Position numbers and translations under genes: made by a program. Source: Luteococcus sp048595755 (GTDB lineage: Bacteria; Actinomycetota; Actinomycetes; Propionibacteriales; Propionibacteriaceae). From it: DNA of 64,000 nucleotides. A model generated the notes under the pieces. That model saw only the letters and a program-made list of their open reading frames with translations, had not been told where the DNA came from and did no database searches. Below, in pieces: positions 16,917 through 25,802 of this stretch; position 1 is the first letter of the stretch; every line of letters begins with the position of its first letter. The stretch spans positions 558,001 to 622,000 of the forward strand of contig NZ_CP184360.1 in NCBI RefSeq assembly GCF_048595755.1. The letters run 5' to 3'.

Positions 16917-17085
16917 GCCGAGCTCCCCAGAAAAACCACGTCGTCGATCGTGTCACAAGCCGCTGACAGTTCCCTTCCCACAGCCCCCACCACACGGTCC
17001 GACCACACGGTTCCGGCCACACCGGGTGTTCTGGTGTGGCCGGACGGGCGATTGGGACGCAAGCCCCGGATCAAGGAGCAGGAGG

Positions 17086-18591
17086 TCAGGGGATCAGGTC
17101 ATAGGCCTGATCGTCGGGCTCATCGGTGCGCGAGAGGTCCGCGCTGGCCAGGCTCACACTGGGAGCCTTGGTCACCAGCTTGTGCCCGGCCCACAGCGCC
17201 ACGAAGAGCGGCAGTCCCAGATAGGAGGCGAACAGTCCCTGTACGTCGACGTCACCGACGAAGGCCTGGTAGTTCTGGCCAGCCACCACGATGGCGCACA
17301 TCGCCAGCGCCACCAGCGGTCCGAGCGGGAACCACCGAGCCCGGAAGGGCAGCTCGTCGAGGGAGTGCCCCTGCGCGACGAAGGCCTTGCGGAAGCGGTA
17401 GTGGCACCAGGCCACTCCCATCCAGGTGATGAAGCCGGCCAGACCCGAGGCGTTGACCAGCCACAGGTAGGCGCCACCGTCGCCGATCAGGCTGGCGATG
17501 AAGCAGAAGCCGCCGATCAGGGTGGTGGCCAGCAGAGCATAGAGCGGCACGCCGCGACGGGTGGTACGGCCGAAGATGCGCGGCGCCTTGCCGGAGCGGC
17601 CCATGCCGTAGAGCATGCGGGTGGACACGTACATGCCCGAGTTGCCCGCCGACAGGATGGAGGTGAGGATCACCGCATTCATCAGCGACGCAGCGCCGGC
17701 CACGCCGGCCCGCTCGAAGATCAACGTGAAGGGGCTCACGGAGATGTTGTCGATGTCGGCACCCAGCAGCCGCTTGTCGGTGTAGGTGATCAGGAAGCCG
17801 ACCACGGCGATGGCGCCGATGTAGAACAGCATGATGCGGTAGAAGACCGCCTTGATGGCGCGCGGGATCGACTTCTCGGGATCGCTGGCCTCGCCTGCCG
17901 CCACGCCGATCATCTCGGTTCCCTGGAAGGAGAAACCGGCGATCATGAAAATGGCCAGTACCCCTTGCCAACCGCCGACGAAGGGCGCCTCGTCGACGGT
18001 CCAGTTGCTGAAGCCGGGGCTCTGGCCGCCCATGATGCCCAGGATCATTGCCAGGCCGGCGATCAGGAAGACGATGACGGTGACCACCTTGATGGAGGCG
18101 AACCAGAACTCGCTCTCGCCGAAGGTGCCGACGCTGGCCGCATTCAGCAGGAAGAGGATGGTCAGGAAGATGGCCGACCAGATCCAGGCAGGGACGTCGG
18201 GCAGCCAGTACTTCATCACCAGCGATGCCGCCACCAGTTCCGCGGCGACGGTGATCGCCCAGTTGTACCAGTAGTTCCATCCCGTCGCGAAGCCGAACGA
18301 GGGGCTCACGAAGCGGGTGCCGTAGGTCTCGAAGGAGCCCGCCACCGGCAGCCAGGTGCTCATCTCGCCCAGCGACTGCATCAGCAGGTAGACCATGAAA
18401 CCGATCGCGGCGTAGGCCAGCAGGGCACCACCCGGGCCAGCCGTGCTGATCGTCTCGCCCGAAGCGACGAACAGGCCGGTGCCGATCGCACCGCCGATCG
18501 CGATCATGTTCAGATGGCGCGCTCGTAGCCCGCGTCGCAGCTGGTTGTCGTCCGCCGCGGCGGTGCCCGCGGGGGTGTCGGTCTGGGCCAT
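17086..18591 (-). CDS. AAT-family amino-acid permease (LysP-like)
   Basis: This 501-residue protein has about twelve membrane segments. It begins with RRGLRARHLNMIAIGGAIGTGLF, of which the IGGAIGTGLF part is the APC/AAT signature, and continues with FQGTEMIGVAAGEASDP. It imports an amino acid with protons; similarity suggests lysine or another basic or neutral residue, but this is inferred. ATG 18591 is chosen because GAAGGAC precedes it. The upstream region carries CGTCACCTGAGTGACG and the CGTTATCAAGAACCA motif shared with the GPH transporter. Confidence 0.87.
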   Translation of the reverse strand: MAQTDTPAGTAAADDNQLRRGLRARHLNMIAIGGAIGTGLFVASGETISTAGPGGALLAYAAIGFMVYLLMQSLGEMSTWLPVAGSFETYGTRFVSPSFGFATGWNYWYNWAITVAAELVAASLVMKYWLPDVPAWIWSAIFLTILFLLNAASVGTFGESEFWFASIKVVTVIVFLIAGLAMILGIMGGQSPGFSNWTVDEAPFVGGWQGVLAIFMIAGFSFQGTEMIGVAAGEASDPEKSIPRAIKAVFYRIMLFYIGAIAVVGFLITYTDKRLLGADIDNISVSPFTLIFERAGVAGAASLMNAVILTSILSAGNSGMYVSTRMLYGMGRSGKAPRIFGRTTRRGVPLYALLATTLIGGFCFIASLIGDGGAYLWLVNASGLAGFITWMGVAWCHYRFRKAFVAQGHSLDELPFRARWFPLGPLVALAMCAIVVAGQNYQAFVGDVDVQGLFASYLGLPLFVALWAGHKLVTKAPSVSLASADLSRTDEPDDQAYDLIP

Positions 18592-18617
18592 GGGCCGTCC
18601 TTCGTGAAGTGGTCGAG

Positions 18618-18654
18618 CGTCACCTGAGTGACGCGGGGACGTTATCAAGAACCA
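18618..18654 (-). promoter_or_regulatory. Operator-like palindrome and shared motif (copy 2) before the AAT permease
   Basis: CGTCACCTGAGTGACG (18618-18633) is a perfect palindrome with a 4-nt centre. Next to it, CGTTATCAAGAACCA (18640-18654) matches the motif at 7678-7692 at 14 of 15 bases. Both lie 27-63 bp upstream of the permease start. Confidence 0.45.
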
Positions 18655-18864
18655 CGTCCAGCTCCCACTACGTCCAGCCCTCAACCCCTTCGCGCGGGCG
18701 GGCCTCAGGCCCTCCACAGGGGGCATCCCCGGCCGTCACCCCTTGTTCCGTCCTGCCAGCACACTGCCTGCGGCCTTCCACGCCACGGCTGCCGGCGCGC
18801 AAGAATCGGTGGCGTTCCGCCCGCCGGGCCATAGAATCCCTTGCCAGAGCTGGGTGGGGCTAGC

Positions 18865-19377
18865 ATGTGCAGTGTGCCGTCGATGAACTTCCACTCCCGC
18901 AAATGGGTCAAGCCCGAAGACCTCAACGCCAACCACAGCCTGTTCGGTGGCAGCCTGCTGCGCTGGATCGATGAGGAAGCCGCGATCTACGCGATCATCC
19001 AGCTGGGCAACGAGCGCACCGTCACCAAGTACATGAGCGAGATCAACTTCGTCTCCTCCGCCCGCCAGGGCGACATCATCGAGATGGGCCTGGCCGTCGT
19101 GCACTGGGGCCGCACCAGCCTCACGCTGAAGGCCGTGGTGCGCAATGTGTTCACCGGCGAGGTGATCATCAAGATCGACAAGATCGTCATGGTCTCGCTC
19201 GACGAGAACGGTGAACCCAAGCCCCACGGCTACTCCACCGTCTCCTACAACCGCGACCGGGTTCCCCAGCGCCTGGCCTCACGCCGCGCCAAGGATGCCC
19301 AGCTGAGCGCCACCCTGGACACCGACGCCTTTGCACCGCGCGACGCCGAGTCCTCAGCGTCGGCCCAGGAGTCCTGA
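18865..19377 (+). CDS. Acyl-CoA thioesterase, hotdog fold
   Basis: This protein of about 170 residues has the hotdog thioesterase pattern of the YciA/BACH group: KPEDLNANHSLFGGSLLRWID, with the catalytic aspartate and the glycines. EINFVSSARQGDIIEMG and the GRTSLTLKAVV strand follow. It hydrolyses acyl-CoA esters in the cytoplasm; chain preference is unknown. ATG 18865 (after GGTGGGG) and ATG 18883 are both possible starts. The C-terminal 30 residues are variable and extend past the fold. Confidence 0.85.
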   Translation: MCSVPSMNFHSRKWVKPEDLNANHSLFGGSLLRWIDEEAAIYAIIQLGNERTVTKYMSEINFVSSARQGDIIEMGLAVVHWGRTSLTLKAVVRNVFTGEVIIKIDKIVMVSLDENGEPKPHGYSTVSYNRDRVPQRLASRRAKDAQLSATLDTDAFAPRDAESSASAQES

Positions 19378-19398
19378 CCGCGACCCGCCGGTGACGCC

Positions 19399-19938
19399 TC
19401 AGCCCCGTCGCCGTTGCCGCAGCAGCACGACCGCGGCCACCAGCGCAGCCACCACCGCGCCGACCGCGGCCGAGAGGAAGAGGTTGGCACTGCCGGGGCG
19501 GGCGTCATCGGTTGGCGCCTCCCCCTGCCCCAGGGTGGCCTCCACCTCCTTGACCAACTCCGGTGAGACCTTGGCGGTGCCGTCGCACAGCCCGGTGACC
19601 CAGTTGCCGGCCTGCTGGTCGGCAAAGACGACCACCTCGTCGCCCTGCTCGATCCCCTCGATCCCGCAGGAGGCGCCACTGGCGGCCGATTCCACCTCCA
19701 TGTGGCGCTGGCCCGTGCCCTTCAGAACGCGCGAGACGTCCAGCTGGTAGCTGACCACCCCGGTGACATCGGCGGGCCGTTCCACCGAGACCACCGTGCC
19801 CTGCACCACCAGCTCGGCTCCCTCGGCCGCCTGCTCCGTGGTCTGTTCGGCGCAACTGCATGCCAGGGCCGGGCCGGCTCCCAGCGTCAGCGTGAGCCCC
19901 AGGGCCGCCGTGGCGACCAAGGGCCGCAGGGCTGCCAT
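19399..19938 (-). CDS. Secreted TIMP/netrin-module-like protein with C-terminal membrane anchor
   Basis: This 179-residue protein has a signal peptide ending ALA before CSC (cysteines 27 and 29), so the mature chain would begin with cysteine as in TIMP-like modules. A beta-rich domain follows (ELVVQGTVVSVERP ... YQLDVSRVLKG) with further cysteines at SCGIEG and GLCDG. A C-terminal membrane helix ends in RQRRRG. It is likely anchored outside the membrane. In bacteria such modules are of unknown use. The start lies one base after the stop of the upstream lactonase gene, so the two are coupled. Confidence 0.75.
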   Translation of the reverse strand: MAALRPLVATAALGLTLTLGAGPALACSCAEQTTEQAAEGAELVVQGTVVSVERPADVTGVVSYQLDVSRVLKGTGQRHMEVESAASGASCGIEGIEQGDEVVVFADQQAGNWVTGLCDGTAKVSPELVKEVEATLGQGEAPTDDARPGSANLFLSAAVGAVVAALVAAVVLLRQRRRG

Positions 19939-19939
19939 G

Positions 19940-20962
19940 TCAGCCCTCCACCACGCGCACCCAGTTGGCACCTGCCCCGTTGGGCACCTGCGCCACCTCC
20001 ACCAGTCGGCCGTCGTCCTCGATCCGGAACAGCCCCAGCTGGTCCGACTTCTCCCCGGGGCACAGGACGTGGTTGGCGTCGGGGGTGACCACGAAGCCGC
20101 GTGGCTGCGTGTTGACCCGCTGCAGGTGCACCGGCTCGGCCAGCGTGCCGTCGTCGGCCACGGGCAGCACGGCCAACGTCGACTCGGTGCGCTCACTGAC
20201 CACCAACCAGCGCCCCTCTGGGCCGGCAAGGTGCAGGTCGGCCCCCCAGACATAGTGGTTGGCCAGCGGGTCCTCATCGATGACGCTGTGCTGCAGCCCC
20301 GCACTGGTGTCGTGGGCGACGACGGTCTGCTCGTGCCGCAGGGCTCCGGTGGCGGTCTCGCGGGCAAAACGCAAGACCTCGCCGGAGAACTCCGTCACCA
20401 CGTAGAGGGTGCGGCCGTCCTCGCTGATCACGGCGTGGCGCGGCCCACTGCCGGGCGGGCAGGCGACGGTCGCCTCGTCGACGACCTCCAAGCCGCCCTC
20501 GTCGGTGAGCCGGTAGCCGGCCACCAGGTCGTCCCCCAGCGAGATGAAGTAGACGAACTGGTCACGCTGCACCACACAGTGCAGGCGCTGGTGGCTGATC
20601 CGGGCGGTGGGTTCACCCAGCTTCCCGTCGTCCAGCGGCCAGACCAGGCCCAGGTTGCCGCCGTAGTCAGCGCCCAGTAGGAAACGGCCGTCCTCACTGA
20701 TCCGCAGGTAGCTGGGATGGGTGGGCAAGCGGTGGTGGTGGGTCTGCTGCCAGATGCCGGCCTGGGCGTCCAGCTGCACGGTGGCCACACCGGTGGGTTC
20801 CTTCAGCGAGACATAGGCACGGCGCGCGGACTCGTCCACGGCCATGGCAGACACTCCCTTGCCCACCGGACTGGTGGCCAGCGGGGTGAGCGTCTCACCG
20901 GTCAAGGTGAAGGTGGTGATGGTTCCGTCCGCAGCGCAGGTGGTGCTCGCAATCTGGGTCAT
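19940..20962 (-). CDS. Lactonase-family beta-propeller (YbhE/6-phosphogluconolactonase-like)
   Basis: This 340-residue protein is built of beta-propeller repeats with the PF10282 pattern: HPSYLRISEDGRFLLGADYG, GPRHAVISEDGRTLYVV and NTQPRGFVVTPDANHVL. Members hydrolyse 6-phosphogluconolactone or act on related lactones; the exact substrate here is not shown. It has no signal peptide. Its stop is separated by one base from the start of the secreted TIMP-like gene, an unexpected partner for a cytoplasmic enzyme. Confidence 0.88.
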   Translation of the reverse strand: MTQIASTTCAADGTITTFTLTGETLTPLATSPVGKGVSAMAVDESARRAYVSLKEPTGVATVQLDAQAGIWQQTHHHRLPTHPSYLRISEDGRFLLGADYGGNLGLVWPLDDGKLGEPTARISHQRLHCVVQRDQFVYFISLGDDLVAGYRLTDEGGLEVVDEATVACPPGSGPRHAVISEDGRTLYVVTEFSGEVLRFARETATGALRHEQTVVAHDTSAGLQHSVIDEDPLANHYVWGADLHLAGPEGRWLVVSERTESTLAVLPVADDGTLAEPVHLQRVNTQPRGFVVTPDANHVLCPGEKSDQLGLFRIEDDGRLVEVAQVPNGAGANWVRVVEG

Positions 20963-21064
20963 GCCTCGATCCTATGAGGAGCGCCAAGGACGTGCCGCGG
21001 GGTTCGTCGCCGGGTTCTCGCCAGCGCTCTTGACCCGACGAGCCGTGCGGCCAACAGTGGTGTC

Positions 21065-22006
21065 ATGGCACGGATCACCGGAATCGAGATGGAACTGCAC
21101 CCGCTGAATCTGGGCGGCAATGTCTTTGGCTGGACTGCCGACCGCGAACAGTCCTTCGAAGTGCTGGACGCCTTCGTCGCGGCCGGCGGCAACTTCATCG
21201 ACACGGCCGATGGCTACTCCCACTGGGTGCCGGGCAACCACGGCGGTGAGTCGGAGACCATCCTGGGCGAGTGGCTGGCAGCCCGCGGACGGCGCGAGCA
21301 CCTGGTGCTGGCCACCAAGGTGAGCACCCATCCGCAGCGCAAGGGGCTGGCACGCCAGAACATCCTGGGTGCCGCCGATGATTCCCTGGGGCGGCTGCGC
21401 ACCGACCACATCGACCTCTACTACGCCCACTTCGACGAGGAGGGCCGTCCGATCGAGGAGATCGCGGGCGCCTTCGACGAGTTGGTCCGATCGGGGCGGG
21501 TCGGGGCGGTCGGCGTCTCGAACTTCTCCGCCGAGCGCATCCGGGCCTGGCTTGACCATGCCGAATCCGAGGGGCTGGCACGTCCCGTCGCCTTGCAGCC
21601 GCACTACAACCTGGTGGAACGGCGTCGCTTCGAGCAGGAATACCTGCCGCTGGCCCGGGAGCACGGCCTGGCCGTGTGCTCCTACTACTCCCTGGCTTCG
21701 GGTTTCCTGACCGGCAAATACCGCACCACCGAAGACCTCACCGGTGCGACGCGCGGCGCCAGCGCCGCCAACTACCTCAACGAGCAGGGGTTGGGGGTGG
21801 TCGACGCGCTGGTGGAGGTTGCCGAGGAACATGGTTGTGAGCCGACGACGGTGGCGCTGGCCTGGCTGCTTGCCAAGACAGTGACCGCCCCGATCGCCTC
21901 GGCCCGCACGCCGCGCCAGTTGGAGGCCTTGATGGCTCTGGACCGGGTGCAGCTCTCCGACGAGCAGGTGGCCCGCCTGGACGGGGCCTCATCGTCCTTC
22001 GCCTGA
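21065..22006 (+). CDS. Aldo/keto reductase
   Basis: This 313-residue protein has a (beta/alpha)8 AKR fold. The likely tetrad is visible as Asp and Tyr in FIDTADGYS, Lys in ATKVS and His in YYAHFD. The NADPH-binding end reads IASARTPRQLEAL. It reduces carbonyl compounds with NADPH in the cytoplasm; the substrate is unknown. The gene is divergent from the lactonase, with about 100 bp between starts, and is followed by a strong hairpin. Confidence 0.93.
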   Translation: MARITGIEMELHPLNLGGNVFGWTADREQSFEVLDAFVAAGGNFIDTADGYSHWVPGNHGGESETILGEWLAARGRREHLVLATKVSTHPQRKGLARQNILGAADDSLGRLRTDHIDLYYAHFDEEGRPIEEIAGAFDELVRSGRVGAVGVSNFSAERIRAWLDHAESEGLARPVALQPHYNLVERRRFEQEYLPLAREHGLAVCSYYSLASGFLTGKYRTTEDLTGATRGASAANYLNEQGLGVVDALVEVAEEHGCEPTTVALAWLLAKTVTAPIASARTPRQLEALMALDRVQLSDEQVARLDGASSSFA

Positions 22007-22026
22007 CGGCAACTCCTGGACATGCG

Positions 22027-22056
22027 ACGGGCCGCCCGGATCCCCGGGCGGCCCGT
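22027..22056. terminator. Bidirectional hairpin between AKR and uppP
   Basis: ACGGGCCGCCCGG (22027-22039) and CCGGGCGGCCCGT (22044-22056) form a perfect 13-bp stem with a 4-nt loop between convergent genes. Confidence 0.8.
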
Positions 22057-22073
22057 TGTGCCGACGGTCTGGC

Positions 22074-22901
22074 TCAGGCGGCGATGTTGCCGGTGGCCAG
22101 CAACACCATGACGACCAGACCCAGCGGGATGCGCCACGCGGCGAACCAGGCGAAGGAATGGCCCGAGACGAACTTCAGCAACCAGGCGATCGAGGCATAA
22201 CCCAGCGCGAAGGCGATGGCGGAACCCACGAAGAGCTGGGCACCGGTGGCCGACTGTCCGGCGGCCGGGGCGAAGGCGTCGGGCAGCGAGAACAGCCCCG
22301 AGGCCAGCACCGCGGGAATCGCCAAGAGGAAGGAGAAGCGGGTCGCGGTCTCGCGCTTCTGGCCCAGGAACAGACCCGACGAGATGGTGGCGCCCGATCG
22401 GGAGACACCCGGGATGAGCGCCAGGCTCTGTGCCAGGCCCATGATGACGGCGTCGCGCATCGTCAGCTCGTGGGCCTCGCGCCGCTTGTTGCCGAACTTC
22501 TCCGCGGCGATGAAGACGAAGGAGAACAGGATCAGCACCGCCGCGGTGTACCAGAGGTTGCGCAGGGCGTCGCGGATGTAGTCCTTGCCCAGGAAGCCGA
22601 TCACGCTCACCGGGAGGGTGCCGACGATGACCATCCAGCCCATGCGGTACTCCACGGTGTCACGCAAAGCCTTGTCGAGGATTCCGCGCAACCACCCCGT
22701 GGCGATCTGCCAGATGTCCTTGGCGAAGTAGACCAGCACCGCAAGCTCGGTGCCGAGCTGGATCACGGCGGTGAAGGAGGCGCCTGCATCCTCGCCCCAG
22801 AACAGGGTGGAGACGATGCGCAGGTGTCCCGAGGACGAGACGGGCAGGAATTCGGTCAGGCCCTGGACGATCGACAAGACGATCGTCTGGAGCCAACTCA
22901 T
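22074..22901 (-). CDS. uppP: Undecaprenyl-diphosphatase
   Basis: This 275-residue polytopic protein recycles undecaprenyl pyrophosphate for wall synthesis. The two signature blocks are present: QGLTEFLPVSSSGHL near the N-terminus and LIPGVSRSGAT in the middle, with the expected glutamates, serines and arginine. The open frame extends to 22970, but ATG 22901 begins exactly at the family N-terminus (SWLQTIVLSIVQG). It is a single gene, convergent with the AKR gene. Confidence 0.97.
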   Translation of the reverse strand: MSWLQTIVLSIVQGLTEFLPVSSSGHLRIVSTLFWGEDAGASFTAVIQLGTELAVLVYFAKDIWQIATGWLRGILDKALRDTVEYRMGWMVIVGTLPVSVIGFLGKDYIRDALRNLWYTAAVLILFSFVFIAAEKFGNKRREAHELTMRDAVIMGLAQSLALIPGVSRSGATISSGLFLGQKRETATRFSFLLAIPAVLASGLFSLPDAFAPAAGQSATGAQLFVGSAIAFALGYASIAWLLKFVSGHSFAWFAAWRIPLGLVVMVLLATGNIAA

Positions 22902-23117
22902 GTCGGTGGAGGCTTCAAGCAGGGGCGTGGGCATGGGGCAACGGTGCCGAAGACGCCCCACGATCACCAAGCCGCTGACAGGTGGCCCTCAGCGACGCGC
23001 GTGCTCCTGGTCTCACAAGACAAGATGCGGCCGCCAGGACCCGTGGTGAATCCATCTGCATGAAAGTCTGGAAGAAATGACCAAGGGTGTGCTCGGCGCA
23101 CACGGGAGGTTCCATTC

Positions 23118-23759
23118 GTGCTGGAATTCATTTCTGATCGCTGGCAGGACATTGGATACCGAGGCTTGCAACACGCCAGTCTGGTGGTGCAGGCCGTGGC
23201 GCTGTCCACCGTCATCGCCATCGCCCTGTCGATGGTGATCATCCGGATACCCCGGTTGCGGTCGCTCGCCAACGCGGTGACCTCCGTGGGGCTGACCATC
23301 CCGTCCTTCGCACTGCTGGGCCTGATGCTGCCGCTGCTGGGCATCGGCACCCTGCCCTCGGTGGCGATCGTGACCTTCTACGCCATCCTTCCGATCCTTC
23401 GCAATGCCGTGACCGGTCTGGCACAGGTGCCGGCCGAGCTGCTCGAGTCGAGCCGCGGCATGGGCAATTCCGCCTGGGCCACCTTCTGGAAGGTGCGGAT
23501 GCCGCTGGCCTGGCCCGTCATCCTCACCGGGCTGCGGGTGTCCACCCAGATGTCGATGGGGGTGGCCGCCATTGCGGCCTATGCCCTCGGCCCCGGGCTG
23601 GGCGGTTACATCTACACCGGACTTGCCCAGGTGGGCGGCGACAACGCCCTGAACTATGCCTTGGTGGGAACCCTCGGCATCGTCCTGCTGGCCCTGGTGC
23701 TGGACGCCGCACTGGTGCTGCTGGGGCATCTGACCATCTCGAGAGGAATCCGTTCATGA
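23118..23759 (+). CDS. OpuC-type osmolyte ABC transporter permease 1
   Basis: This 213-residue permease has about five membrane segments. It carries the EAA-like loop LLESSRGMGNSAWATFWKV, in which ESSRGMGNS is typical of quaternary-amine importers. It is the first of four genes (permease, ATPase, permease, binding protein) in one operon. Glycine betaine, carnitine or choline is a likely substrate by family. The start is GTG 23118 after GGGAGG. The next gene begins inside its stop (ATGA overlap). Confidence 0.92.
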   Translation: MLEFISDRWQDIGYRGLQHASLVVQAVALSTVIAIALSMVIIRIPRLRSLANAVTSVGLTIPSFALLGLMLPLLGIGTLPSVAIVTFYAILPILRNAVTGLAQVPAELLESSRGMGNSAWATFWKVRMPLAWPVILTGLRVSTQMSMGVAAIAAYALGPGLGGYIYTGLAQVGGDNALNYALVGTLGIVLLALVLDAALVLLGHLTISRGIRS

Positions 23760-25009
23760 GCAGCAATCCGCCGGCATCGTCCCCGCAGCAGGGCTCGCCA
23801 TCGGGTGCCGAGATCGTCTTCAACCGGGTGACCAAGCGCTACCCGGGGCAGAAGAAGCCCGCCGTCGACGAGTTGTCGCTGGTGATCCCCGCGGGAGAGA
23901 TGGTGATGTTCGTCGGACCCTCCGGGTGCGGCAAGACCACCAGCCTCAAGATGATCAACCGGCTGCACGAACCCACCAGCGGCACCATCACCATCGCCGG
24001 CGAGGACATCACCTCCCGCAATGAGGACGAACTGCGCCGCAAGATCGGCTACGTGATCCAGGGCGGCTCGCTGTTCCCGCACCAGACGGTGGCCCAGAAC
24101 ATCGCCGTCGTCCCCAAACTGCTCAAGTGGGACCGCCGCCGCATCGACGAGCGGGTGGACGAATTGCTCGACCTGGTGGGGCTTGACCCGGCCATCTACC
24201 GTTCCCGCTACCCCAAGGAGCTGTCGGGTGGACAGCAGCAACGCGTCGGTGTGGCGCGCGGCCTGGCAGCCGACCCTCCCGTGATCCTGATGGACGAGCC
24301 CTTCGGAGCCGTCGACCCGATCACCCGGCAGCGCCTGCAGGACGAGCTGATGAGCATCCAGTCGGAACTGCGCAAGACCATCGTCTGCGTCACGCACGAC
24401 ATCGACGAGGCCATCAAGCTGGGTGATCGGATCCTGATCCTCACCGAGGGCGCCCACGTCGCCCAGTACGACACCCCGCAGAACATCCTCGCGGCACCGG
24501 CCAACAGCTTCGTGGAGGACTTCATCGGGGCAGGCAGCTCCCTCAAGCAGCTCAGCCTGGTACGGGTGGACAACCTGCCCCTCACCGAGGAGGTCCACGC
24601 CTTCCCGGGCGAGGATGCCGTCGAGGTGCGCCGACGGGCCTGGCAGCAGCGTGCCGACTCGGTGGTGCTGCTCGACCAGCGCCGCCGTCCCATCGACTGG
24701 CTCCGCCTGAACGAGCTGCCAGCCGAGGGACCGCTGCCCGAGAGCCATGACCCGAACCTGATGCAGGTGGATCGTCGCGCCACGCTCAATGACGCACTCG
24801 ACGCCATGCTCACCAGCGCCCATGGCGCGGTGATCGTGACCGGGCAGCGCGACCAGTTCCTGGGAACCCTGGCCTACCCCACCGTCGCCGAGCACGTGCA
24901 CGTGCAGGCCTCGCAGGCCACCCAGGAGGATGACCTGTCCCAGCGGCCCGAAACCCCGGGCGTGGCCGATCCCACGCACGTGGAGAGGCTCGGTGCAAAC
25001 GATGAGTGA
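23756..25009 (+). CDS. OpuC-type osmolyte ABC transporter ATP-binding protein with CBS-like tail
   Basis: This 417-residue ATPase has Walker A GPSGCGKTT, the signature LSGGQQQR, Walker B VILMDEP and the switch histidine VTHD. About 130 residues follow with a partial CBS-type pattern (DSVVLLDQRRRPIDW, AHGAVIVTGQRDQFLGTL). In OpuCA-like proteins such tails can sense ionic strength, so osmotic gating is possible. It overlaps both neighbours (ATGA at 23756 and 25002), showing strict translational coupling. Confidence 0.94.
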   Translation: MSSNPPASSPQQGSPSGAEIVFNRVTKRYPGQKKPAVDELSLVIPAGEMVMFVGPSGCGKTTSLKMINRLHEPTSGTITIAGEDITSRNEDELRRKIGYVIQGGSLFPHQTVAQNIAVVPKLLKWDRRRIDERVDELLDLVGLDPAIYRSRYPKELSGGQQQRVGVARGLAADPPVILMDEPFGAVDPITRQRLQDELMSIQSELRKTIVCVTHDIDEAIKLGDRILILTEGAHVAQYDTPQNILAAPANSFVEDFIGAGSSLKQLSLVRVDNLPLTEEVHAFPGEDAVEVRRRAWQQRADSVVLLDQRRRPIDWLRLNELPAEGPLPESHDPNLMQVDRRATLNDALDAMLTSAHGAVIVTGQRDQFLGTLAYPTVAEHVHVQASQATQEDDLSQRPETPGVADPTHVERLGANDE

Positions 25010-25802
25010 CGTGCAGCAGGCGAGTTCGACCGAAGGGACCCCGGCCCGCCGCGGTCTGTGGGCCTCGCCCGTTGACCGGGCAGGAGGATGGGGACTGTTG
25101 CTGGGGTTGCCCGGCCTGATCCTGCTGGTGGCGCTCGGCTGGTTGGCCTGGCGCACCAATGCGCAGCTGGACAGCATCGAGGCGCGTCAGCTCGCCTGGC
25201 CCACCCTGGCCAAGTTGTGGCAGCAGCACCTGCTGCTGACCCTGGTCTCCAGCCTCTGCGTGGTGGGCACGGCCATTCCCGCCGGGATCCTGCTCACCCG
25301 CCCCGGCCTGCGTCGCTGGTCGGGCCCAGTGGTGGCAGTGGCCAACATGGGCCAGTCCGCCCCGGTGATCGGCGTCATCGTGCTGCTGGCCATCTGGGTC
25401 GGCTTCGGCTTCTGGACCGCGGTGCTGGCCCTGACCATCTACGCCTTCCTGCCCGTGCTGGCCAACACCATCACGGGCTTGCGGGGCGTCGATCGTTCCC
25501 TGGTGGAGGCTTCCCGGGGCATGGGCAACACGCAGTTGCAGACCTTGGTGAAGGTGGAGCTGCCGCTGGCGATGCCGGTGATCATGACCGGTGTGCGCAC
25601 CGCCCTGGTGCTGCTCGTCGGCTCCGCGAGCTTTGGCACCTTCATCAATGCCGGTGGCCTGGGAGCCCTCATCACCACCGGAATCAACCTGTTCCGCTTC
25701 AACATCATCGTGAGCGGGGCGCTGATGGTGGCCGTCCTCGCCCTGTTCGTCGACTGGTTCGCCCGCGTCCTGGAAGCCATCGCCACACCGAAGGGACTGT
25801 GA
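25002..25802 (+). CDS. OpuC-type osmolyte ABC transporter permease 2
   Basis: This 266-residue permease is related to permease 1 and has a longer N-terminal extension with one extra hydrophobic segment. The loop LVEASRGMGNTQLQTLVKVE is the ATPase contact. ATG 25002 overlaps the ATPase stop and is preferred to upstream in-frame starts. The two permeases are expected to form a heterodimer. The stop overlaps the next start as TGATG. Confidence 0.92.
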   Translation: MSDVQQASSTEGTPARRGLWASPVDRAGGWGLLLGLPGLILLVALGWLAWRTNAQLDSIEARQLAWPTLAKLWQQHLLLTLVSSLCVVGTAIPAGILLTRPGLRRWSGPVVAVANMGQSAPVIGVIVLLAIWVGFGFWTAVLALTIYAFLPVLANTITGLRGVDRSLVEASRGMGNTQLQTLVKVELPLAMPVIMTGVRTALVLLVGSASFGTFINAGGLGALITTGINLFRFNIIVSGALMVAVLALFVDWFARVLEAIATPKGL

